From positions 1 to 12,970 of the forward strand of contig JAOUNZ010000013.1 in NCBI GenBank assembly GCA_029880665.1: a stretch of 12,970 nucleotides of DNA. Direction: 5' to 3'. The position numbers and the translations under genes were made by a program. The stretch's first letter is position 1, and each line of letters opens with the position of its first letter. This document shows, in pieces, positions 1 to 6,556 of this stretch. This DNA is from Candidatus Nitrosopumilus sp. (GTDB lineage Archaea > Thermoproteota > Nitrososphaeria > Nitrososphaerales > Nitrosopumilaceae). The notes below the pieces were generated by a model that saw nothing but the letters and a program-made list of their open reading frames with translations, was not told where the DNA came from and did not search any database.

Positions 1-1838
1 ACACCTATTGGTGTACCAGCCAATGAAATATTTACAGATGAGATATCTTCAATATTTCCTTGGTTAGCAAGTGATCTGACATCATAGTTAAAGAGTGCAT
101 ATCCATGGAAGTTGTTCTTGTTGATTGGAGTTGAGGCAAATAGATTGGCCATATTTCCAAATGGTAGAGTCAAGGCATCTCCATTAGCTACTGGTATTAC
201 ACCATTAGCCACGAGTCTTGCTCTGTCACTGAATCCTTCCACAATTGGAGGATTGTCAAATGCACCGCCAGTAATTGTAGGAGTACCTAAATTCTTTAGT
301 GTATTTGGCGTACCTGTTTGTAAGGAAGGAATGAGTTTAACATTTGGATTATTCAAGTCTAAGTCTTCATCAGCTCTGCTGTTTGTGTTGGCATCAGCAT
401 CAACCAATTCGACTGGGATCTCTTCACCAGAGTTCCATTCGTCATCAGTTGGTTTAATGTCAATTTTACCAAAACTCAAGCCTACAAGAATAGATACAGA
501 TTTTTCATTATACTCAATAGATGCGGAGGTTCCCCTCTTTGCAGTGCTAGTGATTTTAATGTTGGATGTATCTGATTCATCATATGAACCAAATACACCG
601 CTATTTGGACCTTGTTCTGTAAATGTAATTGGTACTGTGCCTTTTGTTGCGTCAGTAGACAATGTAAAAACTCCACCTGCTGCTTGTACACGAGTTGGAT
701 CATCAGATGCTACACCACCTGGGGCAATTTTAACTGGAGTTCCAGCTAAGAATGGCACAGGAGTTATAGGATCTCCACTTAAAACAGAATCATCGTTATC
801 CTGCAAAGTGGCGACAAACCCTTTATTTTGTACATCAGGGTTGAGTATTAATCTACAATTGTCTTCACACATCAAGTTACTTAGTTGACCTGTCAAGAGG
901 TTGTTATCAGTGTTAGATGGATCGTTACCGTTACCGTTAGCTACTGAGCCATTCTCATCAAACACCTGATAGTTAGTAGAATAATCTCCTACTGTTTCAA
1001 ATGTCCAAGAGTCTTCGTCAGTTGGATCAATGTTCAGCCAAAGATCAGTGATCGTGGCATGAACTTCTGCTCCCTGTGGGTATACAGCTCTGTCTAGACC
1101 TGCTTTGGCAAATTCATCAGCAGTGTCAAAAGTAAGTGTTGTTGATTGAACACCACCACCTTTGTTATACTGTACGACGACGTTACCAGTTGGGTTTAGA
1201 GGATAGAGTTGTATGAATGGCCATGCATTGGAATCGACAAGACCTAGCTGTCCTGCTGGATTAGCTAAACCATTGACGTTCAGATCTTTTGCTTCTCTTA
1301 CTACATTTAGTGAGTTATCTGGAACAACTGCAGCATTACAGTTTGCCAAGTTGGTTGTTGGTGGATTTGTTCCATCAACTCCTTGTTGAGATGGCACTGC
1401 AATACCTACTGTATCACTGAATGATACAGGGCCTAATAATGTTGAACCTGCTCCACAAAATGTACCAAAGTCTAGTCCAACTCCATCTACTGTTGAGGTG
1501 GAGTCGGCAATCTGGGCCATGTTTCTATCTGCAAAGTAACCATACCAGTTACCATCTACGGCTTGAGCCATTCTGAGGATCTTGCCGTTTACGGTAACGT
1601 CTGGTTCACCTTTTGCCTGATCTGTATCGTTGATGTCTGAATCAATTACAACGACCTCAATTACTTGAGGTCCTGACATGTAGTTATCAAACTGTGAGTT
1701 TTCTGCGGAAACAAATAGGTTAGCGTTGGCTGCAAATGCTGCTGGCATCATAGATGGAGCAGCAAATGACATACCGCCTGCTAACATAATTGTCATTAAT
1801 GTAAGACTAGTTATTTTACGTCCTATTTCGTTATTCAT
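1..1838 (-). CDS. S-layer protein, N-terminal 612 residues (partial, runs off left edge)
   Basis: This reading frame is open from the ATG at 1838 to the window edge (612 codons plus 2 nt). The first residues are MNNEIGRKITSLTLM, followed by a hydrophobic stretch (about residues 10-27) and an Ala-rich segment ending AFA at 34-36. That is a Sec signal peptide with probable cleavage after A36. The mature part is Asp/Asn/Gly/Thr-rich and acidic with few Lys/Arg, beta-strand-like throughout, with four Cys (C128, C167, C324, C328) and three N-glycosylation sequons (N70, N296, N603). An Asn/Gly/Asp-rich loop lies near 296-313. Size, composition and signal peptide match the large S-layer proteins that coat Nitrosopumilus cells, so it should form the paracrystalline cell envelope. 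Codons ending in C are frequent (AAC, TTC, GAC) compared with the his genes, fitting very high expression. It has its own promoter and is separated from the E1 gene by 214 nt. Identification as S-layer is by resemblance; the frame itself is certain. Confidence 0.87.
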   Translation of the reverse strand, partial: MNNEIGRKITSLTLMTIMLAGGMSFAAPSMMPAAFAANANLFVSAENSQFDNYMSGPQVIEVVVIDSDINDTDQAKGEPDVTVNGKILRMAQAVDGNWYGYFADRNMAQIADSTSTVDGVGLDFGTFCGAGSTLLGPVSFSDTVGIAVPSQQGVDGTNPPTTNLANCNAAVVPDNSLNVVREAKDLNVNGLANPAGQLGLVDSNAWPFIQLYPLNPTGNVVVQYNKGGGVQSTTLTFDTADEFAKAGLDRAVYPQGAEVHATITDLWLNIDPTDEDSWTFETVGDYSTNYQVFDENGSVANGNGNDPSNTDNNLLTGQLSNLMCEDNCRLILNPDVQNKGFVATLQDNDDSVLSGDPITPVPFLAGTPVKIAPGGVASDDPTRVQAAGGVFTLSTDATKGTVPITFTEQGPNSGVFGSYDESDTSNIKITSTAKRGTSASIEYNEKSVSILVGLSFGKIDIKPTDDEWNSGEEIPVELVDADANTNSRADEDLDLNNPNVKLIPSLQTGTPNTLKNLGTPTITGGAFDNPPIVEGFSDRARLVANGVIPVANGDALTLPFGNMANLFASTPINKNNFHGYALFNYDVRSLANQGNIEDISSVNISLAGTPIG

Positions 1839-1864
1839 GTTATTGGCTTTCTTCTCTAAAGTTT

Positions 1865-1874
1865 GTATTTAAAA
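1865..1874 (-). promoter_or_regulatory. Box A (TATA) of the S-layer gene
   Basis: On the minus strand this reads TTTTAAATAC, a good archaeal box A. Its centre is about 32 nt upstream of the S-layer ATG, so transcription starting about 26 nt downstream would leave a leader of only about 6 nt. No strong Shine-Dalgarno is visible in that leader, which fits leaderless or short-leader translation. Confidence 0.55.
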
Positions 1875-1880
1875 CTAATG

Positions 1881-1930
1881 GACGATTTGTCCACAATTGT
1901 GACAATTCTTGACATTATTTCATTATTTTT
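1881..1930 (-). promoter_or_regulatory. Operator-like phased repeats and palindrome upstream of the S-layer promoter
   Basis: Immediately upstream of the S-layer box A, plus-strand blocks starting at 1881 (GACGATTTGT), 1891 (CCACAATTGT), 1901 (GACAATTCTT) and 1911 (GACATTATTT) resemble one another at exact 10-bp spacing. Within them 1892-1901 is a perfect 10-bp palindrome (CACAATTGTG), flanked by TTGTC (1887-1891) and GACAA (1901-1905). The position just upstream of box A suits an activator or chromatin-protein binding site. The repeats are visible; the function is inferred. Confidence 0.35.
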
Positions 1931-1960
1931 TAAAATATTATCAATATTTTATATTTTTGC

Positions 1961-1972
1961 TATTAAAAAACA
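1961..1972 (-). terminator. Possible T-tract terminator of the thrC/E1 unit
   Basis: About 80 nt downstream of the E1 stop codon the transcript-sense strand carries TTGTTTTTTAATA with no clear preceding hairpin. Archaeal RNA polymerase can terminate at T-rich tracts, and this one lies between the E1 gene and the S-layer promoter. The whole region is AT-rich, so the call is weak. The rest of the 1839-2052 spacer holds only the S-layer promoter elements. Confidence 0.25.
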
Positions 1973-2052
1973 AGAGATTATTTTATAATTATTAAATTGA
2001 TCCAAATAATTTACAAGATTTTTAGGCATTTATGCAATATTTGCAGGCCAGA

Positions 2053-3384
2053 TTATGCCTTTAGTTCCTTTTCTAAGAGACTGTTGTATAATGCAATAGC
2101 CTCAGGTTCATCCTTTGGTCCAACAATTACAGCAGATCCTTTCTTCATAAAGCTTACAGATAATTCATTAGTTCTCATTGACAATCCCAAATCTCCCTGG
2201 TTTTCTACAATGAATCCCTTTTCCCGGGCAGTGTTTGTTACGGCATTGACATCAATATCAAATGTTTTAGTTGGAGTGATAGAATAAGTTCTCTTTCCCC
2301 TATTTCTTCCACATAGTTCTTCTAAAATTAATTCTTCTCTAGGAACAACTTTTAGTTTTCCTGTTCCACAGATTGGACATTCTTCAGCCCTGAATGTTCT
2401 GGTGCTGTTAAAGTCAAGTGTTTCCAAATCAACATGTAATATTCTCTCAGACAAACTTGGTTTTTTTCCAGTTATTATTTTTACAGCTTCTGCGACTTCT
2501 ATTCCCCCTATAATGGAAAGTATTGATGGATGCACTCCTTCAATACTGCATGTTGGCATAGTGTCTTCATCCAGTTCAGGAAACATGCAATAGTAACATG
2601 CACTTTGTTTTGGTAAAACAGTAAATGCTTGTCCTGAGACTCCAACTGCAGCTCCTGTAACAAATGGGATTCCAAATCTTATACATGCTTTGTTTAACGC
2701 ATATCTTGCATTGACGCTATCAAGTGCATCGATTACAACATCACATCCTTCTACAACTTCAAGCGCAGTGTAATCATTAACAGATACTGCCAACGCCTCT
2801 ATCTTACAATCAGGATTTAATTTCTGTAATTTTTTTGCGGCAACCTCTACTTTTACTTGTCCAACATCGTCTTCATCAAACATTGTCTGACGATGTAGAT
2901 TGGATAACTCAATTACATCTCTGTCAACAATACGTAAAGTTCCAACACCCATGGCAGCTAGCCTTGACGTGATTGGATTTCCCAAGCCGCCAGTTCCTAC
3001 AACACATACTTTGGAACTCTTTAATTTCAGTTGCCCTTGATAGCCAATCTCTTCAAGCATTACTTGTCGAGAAAATCTGTCAAGTTCTTTGGAAGACAAT
3101 TCATCTGAACCGCCAGCAACTGCAGGTAAAATATACACCTCGTCTCCATCTTTGAGGGAAGTGTCCATACCACTAGAAAATTTTGCGTTCTTTCCGTTGA
3201 TGTAGATATTAATCAGAGATCGTGGAGTTCCGTCTCCTTCCAGGACGCGCCTTTTAAAATCATCACCCATGATGTCAGAGATCTTTGCAAATGCGTCATG
3301 TAACGAGTCTGCTGAAATTTGGGTTTTTTTCTCGCCACCACTCTGATTTAGCACAGATGGAATAGTAAATGTGATGTTTGCCAT
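2053..3384 (-). CDS. Fused ubiquitin-like (MoaD/ThiS) and E1-like (MoeB/ThiF) protein with extra C-terminal domain
   Basis: A 443-residue protein with three parts. Residues 1-92 are a MoaD/ThiS-type beta-grasp domain (INIYINGKN near 58-66, then DGDEVYILPAVAGG) ending in the di-glycine G91-G92. Residues about 100-345 are an E1-like adenylyltransferase: RFSRQ start, nucleotide-binding GTGGLGN at 130-136, acidic D154/D156, NLHRQ around R165, D222, the MPTCS Cys C279 at the position of the MoeB/ThiF cysteine, and a zinc site from C263/C266 and C336/C339. Residues about 350-443 are an unrecognised alpha/beta domain, not a rhodanese. E1 proteins of this class adenylate the carrier's C-terminal Gly before thiocarboxylation for molybdopterin, thiamine, tRNA thiolation or amino-acid sulfur transfer. 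Here the carrier is fused, with GG followed by SDEL rather than a free C-terminus. The start overlaps the thrC stop (TGATG), so the two are translationally coupled. Domain calls are firm; the pathway is not determined. Confidence 0.9.
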   Translation of the reverse strand: MANITFTIPSVLNQSGGEKKTQISADSLHDAFAKISDIMGDDFKRRVLEGDGTPRSLINIYINGKNAKFSSGMDTSLKDGDEVYILPAVAGGSDELSSKELDRFSRQVMLEEIGYQGQLKLKSSKVCVVGTGGLGNPITSRLAAMGVGTLRIVDRDVIELSNLHRQTMFDEDDVGQVKVEVAAKKLQKLNPDCKIEALAVSVNDYTALEVVEGCDVVIDALDSVNARYALNKACIRFGIPFVTGAAVGVSGQAFTVLPKQSACYYCMFPELDEDTMPTCSIEGVHPSILSIIGGIEVAEAVKIITGKKPSLSERILHVDLETLDFNSTRTFRAEECPICGTGKLKVVPREELILEELCGRNRGKRTYSITPTKTFDIDVNAVTNTAREKGFIVENQGDLGLSMRTNELSVSFMKKGSAVIVGPKDEPEAIALYNSLLEKELKA

Positions 3385-4604
3385 CAGTTCACTACCGCCG
3401 AGATTTCAGATATGTCTGCTTTCATTGTTGTGGGTTTTTTCAAAACTTCCATTATGGCCTCTGTTGCTTTCAAGCCATTGCCGGTTACATAGCACACTAC
3501 TTTGTCATTTGCATCAATCTTTCCTTGTTCCGCCATTTTTTGGAGGATTGATATAGACACACCGCCTGCAGGTTCTGTGAATATTCCTTCAGTTTGTGCA
3601 AGCAGTAAAATCGCATCAAGGATCTCCTTATTGTTGCATTCTTCTGCAAATCCATTGTATTGCGCCAAACGTTTCAGAACATATCTGCCATCGCCAGGAT
3701 CACCTATAGCTAAGCTTTTTGCGATAGTGTCTGGATTTTCAACTGGAATTACTTCCTTAGAATTTTTCTTAAACGCATCAACAATTGGGGCACACCCATG
3801 TGGTTGCGCTGCAATCATGTGCATGTTTGATACATCATCAAGTAATGAAACGGTTTGTAATTCCTCAAATCCCTTACAGATCGCATTAAGCATTGCACCA
3901 CTGCCTACTGGAACTATTAGTTGATCAGGCACTTGCCAACCAAGTTGTTCTGCAACTTCAAATGAAAATGTCTTAGATCCTTCCACATAGTGAGAGCGCA
4001 TGTTAATGTTAACTATGCCAATTCCTTTGCCATCACCAATTTGCGCTGCAATTCTGTTTGCATCATCATACGTACCGTCAACTGCGATGTAATTTGCGCC
4101 GTATGATAATGCTTGGGCAATTTTTGCCATCTCAATATTGCTTGGTGCAAATACATGACAGGGCAGCCCAGCTTTTGCTGCATGTGCCGCAGTAGCGGAT
4201 GCCAGATTTCCAGTGGATGCACAACCCACTGCAGATAATCCAAACTCTTTTGCTTTTGATATTGCAACACCGGCAGGTCTATCTTTGAATGAAAATGTTG
4301 GGTTTACAGAATCATTTTTTATGTAGAGATTGTTTAGTCCTAATTTTTTTCCAAGATTGTCAGCCTTGATAAGAGGAGTCATTCCCGCACCAATACTGAC
4401 AATATTTGATCTACTCTCTATTGGAAGTAGTTCAAAATATCTCCAATATGTTTGCTCACGGTTAGAAAACGTATCTTTTGTAATCACAGGAAAATCATAT
4501 TTTACATCTAAGGGCCCAAAACACTCATCACAAACATACTTGAAGGCAGTGTCATAGTCTTTTTTACATTCTCTGCATTGTAGTGAGGTCCTAGTCAAGA
4601 TCAA
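3384..4604 (-). CDS. thrC: Threonine synthase (PLP-dependent)
   Basis: A 406-residue fold-type II PLP enzyme, expected to convert O-phosphohomoserine to threonine in the cytoplasm. It begins with a small zinc-finger-like knuckle (C10, C13, C25, C28) typical of many archaeal ThrC proteins. The PLP lysine is K107 in NPTFSFKDR. Substrate and cofactor loops are STGNLASATAAHAAKAG (130-146) and the phosphate-binding VPVGSGAMLN (231-240), with TGNGLKAT near 374-381. The start is a TTG at 4604: AAAGG lies 5 nt before it and no ATG precedes the zinc knuckle, although a second TTG two codons on is possible. It overlaps the downstream ubiquitin-like/E1 fusion by one base. Because related PLP enzymes (for example CysM with CysO) use thiocarboxylated carrier proteins, a cysteine or homocysteine synthase role cannot be excluded, but the SFKDR context favours threonine synthase. 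Confidence 0.88.
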   Translation of the reverse strand: MILTRTSLQCRECKKDYDTAFKYVCDECFGPLDVKYDFPVITKDTFSNREQTYWRYFELLPIESRSNIVSIGAGMTPLIKADNLGKKLGLNNLYIKNDSVNPTFSFKDRPAGVAISKAKEFGLSAVGCASTGNLASATAAHAAKAGLPCHVFAPSNIEMAKIAQALSYGANYIAVDGTYDDANRIAAQIGDGKGIGIVNINMRSHYVEGSKTFSFEVAEQLGWQVPDQLIVPVGSGAMLNAICKGFEELQTVSLLDDVSNMHMIAAQPHGCAPIVDAFKKNSKEVIPVENPDTIAKSLAIGDPGDGRYVLKRLAQYNGFAEECNNKEILDAILLLAQTEGIFTEPAGGVSISILQKMAEQGKIDANDKVVCYVTGNGLKATEAIMEVLKKPTTMKADISEISAVVN

Positions 4605-4807
4605 TTTTTCCTTTAGTAAGATAGATAAAAAATCCTAATATCAAGTTAAGCAATACTGGATTTTGTTCGATAAAAATATAGTGGAAATCATTTTAATCAT
4701 CATCAAAGACCAGAGCAAAGATATGCTTTTAAAAGAATATTTATAAAAATCTGATTTTTTGTAAAATTTTTTAATTATGAGTAAGGTTTTTAGAGATTTT
4801 GGAAAAA
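4605..4807. promoter_or_regulatory. Divergent promoter region between thrC and the plus-strand membrane protein
   Basis: Gene-free AT-rich spacer of about 200 nt. For thrC (minus) there are two box A candidates: CTATATTTTTA at 4671-4681, giving a leader near 46 nt, and ATTTTTTATC at 4624-4633, which would put the transcript start at or next to the TTG codon. For the plus-strand gene see the separate box A. No convincing palindrome or RNA structure was found. Confidence 0.4.
4740..4747 (+). promoter_or_regulatory. Box A (TATA) of the plus-strand gene
   Basis: TTTATAAA is a near-consensus archaeal box A. Initiation about 26 nt downstream falls near 4770, leaving a leader of roughly 35-40 nt before the ATG at 4808. 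GGA at 4801-4803, four bases before that ATG, may serve as a weak ribosome binding site. Confidence 0.55.
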
Positions 4808-5395
4808 ATGATTCATATGAAAAAAGGTCCAGCTATTGGAATTGTGGCAAGTATTTCAGTTGCAATGGTTTTAGGTATTATTTTTGCAGTTAGTGACGAA
4901 TCAGAAAAAATGGAGGTAGAAGATGTGTTGGACAGAGAAATAATGCCTGATGACGAAGTTACACCCGAAGTTCAAGCAAAACTTGACGAGATTGAAAAAA
5001 TCAACTTAGAAAATGAGTATTCACCAAAACCAAGAGAGTGGATCACTTCAGGTCCATTTCAGATTGACCGAAGTGAATATGTGCTTGGTGAAAAGATATT
5101 CCTGGTTATTGGCGGATTGCAATATAACGAAAAAGGTCAGATCGCATTTCTCAGACCGCTGAATGATACGCATTATGAGGTTTATCAGACAATTCCGTTT
5201 GATGGTGCAAAGAAAAATGCTTTTAATTATTACATTCAACCTCAAATCTCAAAGATCAGAGGAATATGTTCACCAGATGACATCACGGGTAATTGGAATG
5301 TGGTATTTAGGGGAACAAGCTATCCAAATTTGGAATTCAAGATTACAGATGAAATTCTTCCTGGAGAAGAAGATAGTTACAAATCAGTGTGTTGA
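4808..5395 (+). CDS. Membrane-anchored extracellular protein of unknown function
   Basis: A 195-residue protein that I do not recognise as a characterised family. After MIHMKKG comes one hydrophobic segment (about residues 8-29, GPAIGIVASISVAMVLGIIFA), read as an N-terminal membrane anchor or uncleaved signal. An acidic linker follows (about 30-70, many Asp/Glu, low complexity). Then comes a soluble domain (about 75-185) rich in predicted beta strands and aromatic residues (SGPFQIDRSEYVLGEKIFLV; later GNWNVVFRGTSYPNLEF). Two Cys (C154, C195, the latter the last residue) and one sequon (N119) are present. It probably faces the outside of the cell, perhaps an Ig-like or similar envelope domain. 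The ATG at 4808 is preferred; a TTG at 4799 and ATG at 4817 are alternatives. It is the only plus-strand gene and has its own TATA box. Its stop is one base from the hisI stop. Confidence 0.78.
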   Translation: MIHMKKGPAIGIVASISVAMVLGIIFAVSDESEKMEVEDVLDREIMPDDEVTPEVQAKLDEIEKINLENEYSPKPREWITSGPFQIDRSEYVLGEKIFLVIGGLQYNEKGQIAFLRPLNDTHYEVYQTIPFDGAKKNAFNYYIQPQISKIRGICSPDDITGNWNVVFRGTSYPNLEFKITDEILPGEEDSYKSVC

Positions 5396-5396
5396 A

Positions 5397-5723
5397 TCAG
5401 TCTAGACTATTATGGAAGCAAACTTTGTCACCAGTATGACACGCAGGACCGGATGGTTCTACAAGATAAATTATTGCATCCGAGTCGCAATCAACTAGAA
5501 TTTCTTTAATCTTTTGAGTATTGCCAGATTCTTCTCCCTTCATCCAAAGTTTATTTCTTGAGCGACTCCAAAACCAAGAGTTGCCAGTTTTTTTTGCCAA
5601 TTCTAACGATTCTTTATTGGAATAGGCCAGTGTCAAAACATCCTTAGTAACTGCATCCTGAACAATTACAGGTACAAGACCACCACTTTTTTCAAAATCT
5701 ATATCATTAATGGATTTGTTCAC
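5397..5723 (-). CDS. hisI: Phosphoribosyl-AMP cyclohydrolase
   Basis: A 108-residue single-domain enzyme that opens the purine ring of PR-AMP to give ProFAR, the third step of histidine synthesis. The signature VDCDSDAIIY (77-86) and SGPACHTGDKVCFHN (91-105) are intact. Zinc cysteines C79, C95 and C102 have the family spacing of 16 and 7, and D80 and D82 supply the metal-binding acids. The start is GTG at 5723, the only candidate after an in-frame stop at 5727-5729. It lies 23 nt after hisF as the last gene of the operon. Unlike bacterial HisIE it has no C-terminal HisE (PR-ATP pyrophosphatase) domain. Confidence 0.95.
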   Translation of the reverse strand: MNKSINDIDFEKSGGLVPVIVQDAVTKDVLTLAYSNKESLELAKKTGNSWFWSRSRNKLWMKGEESGNTQKIKEILVDCDSDAIIYLVEPSGPACHTGDKVCFHNSLD

Positions 5724-5746
5724 GTTTTAAATTCCAGAATTAGATA

Positions 5747-6550
5747 TTATAATCTTACAGGGATTCTTTTTTCTTTGAGATATGATTTAACGCCTTTGAC
5801 TCCATGAGTTTCATAGTGGAAAATAGAGGCAGCCAGTACAGCGTCAACATTTGATTTATCAAATACATCTACCATATCATCAGGTTTTCCACAGCCGCCT
5901 GATGCAATTACTGGAATGGATACTGAATCTACAATGGATTTTGTCAACAATATGTCATAACCGTCTTTTGTGCCATCTTTATCAATACTGGTAAGTAGAA
6001 TTTCTCCAGCTCCAAGCTTGTCTGCTTTTTTTGCCCATAGGATTGCATCAATCCCAGTTCCTTGTTTTCCACCATAAATGAAAACCTCAAACCAGAATTT
6101 TTTATTGTTTTCTGAAAAAACAGTGACGTTTGTTTTAAGGTCATAATTTCTTTTGGCATCAATTGCGACCACAACACATTGTCTGCCAAATAACTCCATC
6201 AATTCAGTAATCACTTTCGGATTTTTTATGGCGCCAGTATTGATTCCAACTTTATCGGCGCCGTTTAAAAGAATGTTCCTTGCGTCATCCAATGACTTTA
6301 CTCCGCCTCCTACGGTAAATGGAATGTCAATTACTGATGCCACCTTTCTTACCAAGTCCTTGATTGTTTCTCTTTGTTCATCGGATGCAGTTATGTCCAA
6401 GAATACAAGTTCATCTGCGCCCTCATTGCTGTATTTTTCAGCTAATTTGACAGGATCACCTGCATCCTTTATTGACTCAAAATGAAGTCCTTTTACAACT
6501 CTGCCATTTTTTACATCAAGGCATGGGATAATTCTTTTTGTTAGAGTCAT
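5747..6550 (-). CDS. hisF: Imidazole glycerol phosphate synthase, cyclase subunit HisF
   Basis: A 267-residue (beta-alpha)8 barrel that joins PRFAR with ammonia delivered by HisH to make IGP and AICAR. Catalytic acids are D12 (IIPCLDV) and D131 (VVAIDAKR). Phosphate-binding loops are VGGGV (80-84), GINTGA (102-107) and IASGGCG (215-221); LLTSIDKDGTKDGYD (185-199) is also typical. It is some 10 residues longer than the usual ~252, with the extra length after AIDAKR (about 134-158). The ATG overlaps the hisA stop by four bases (ATGA). The first bases, ATGACTCTAACAAAA, nearly repeat the start of the HAD gene in the same operon. Confidence 0.96.
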   Translation of the reverse strand: MTLTKRIIPCLDVKNGRVVKGLHFESIKDAGDPVKLAEKYSNEGADELVFLDITASDEQRETIKDLVRKVASVIDIPFTVGGGVKSLDDARNILLNGADKVGINTGAIKNPKVITELMELFGRQCVVVAIDAKRNYDLKTNVTVFSENNKKFWFEVFIYGGKQGTGIDAILWAKKADKLGAGEILLTSIDKDGTKDGYDILLTKSIVDSVSIPVIASGGCGKPDDMVDVFDKSNVDAVLAASIFHYETHGVKGVKSYLKEKRIPVRL

Positions 6551-6556
6551 GCCAGT
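6536..6556 (-). repeat. Junction repeat copy 1 (hisA end / hisF start)
   Basis: The 21 bases spanning the hisA stop and hisF start match the hisC/HAD junction at 9430-9450 at 19 of 21 positions. On the coding strand the shared core is CTGG, one variable base, ATGACTCT, one variable base, ACAAAA. Both genes therefore begin MTLTK. Confidence 0.6.

Noticed and set aside
112..888. 258-codon open frame on the plus strand opposite the S-layer gene
   Set aside because: It is low-complexity Ser/Pro/Leu translation of the antisense strand, lacks a promoter or ribosome site, and the opposite frame is a continuous recognisable secreted protein.
1839..2052. Possible small RNA or tRNA in the spacer before the S-layer gene
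   Set aside because: No cloverleaf, conserved T-loop sequence or stable GC stem is visible; the spacer is AT-rich promoter DNA.
1997..2287. 96-codon plus-strand frame at the end of the E1 gene
   Set aside because: It overlaps antisense to the conserved C-terminal part of the E1 fusion and shows no family features.
3502..3924. 140-codon plus-strand frame inside thrC
   Set aside because: Antisense shadow of a clearly conserved PLP enzyme.
4777..4890. ATG at 4777 opening a short frame overlapping the membrane protein start
   Set aside because: It is out of frame with the membrane protein, gives about 37 codons, and has no ribosome site; possibly just leader sequence.
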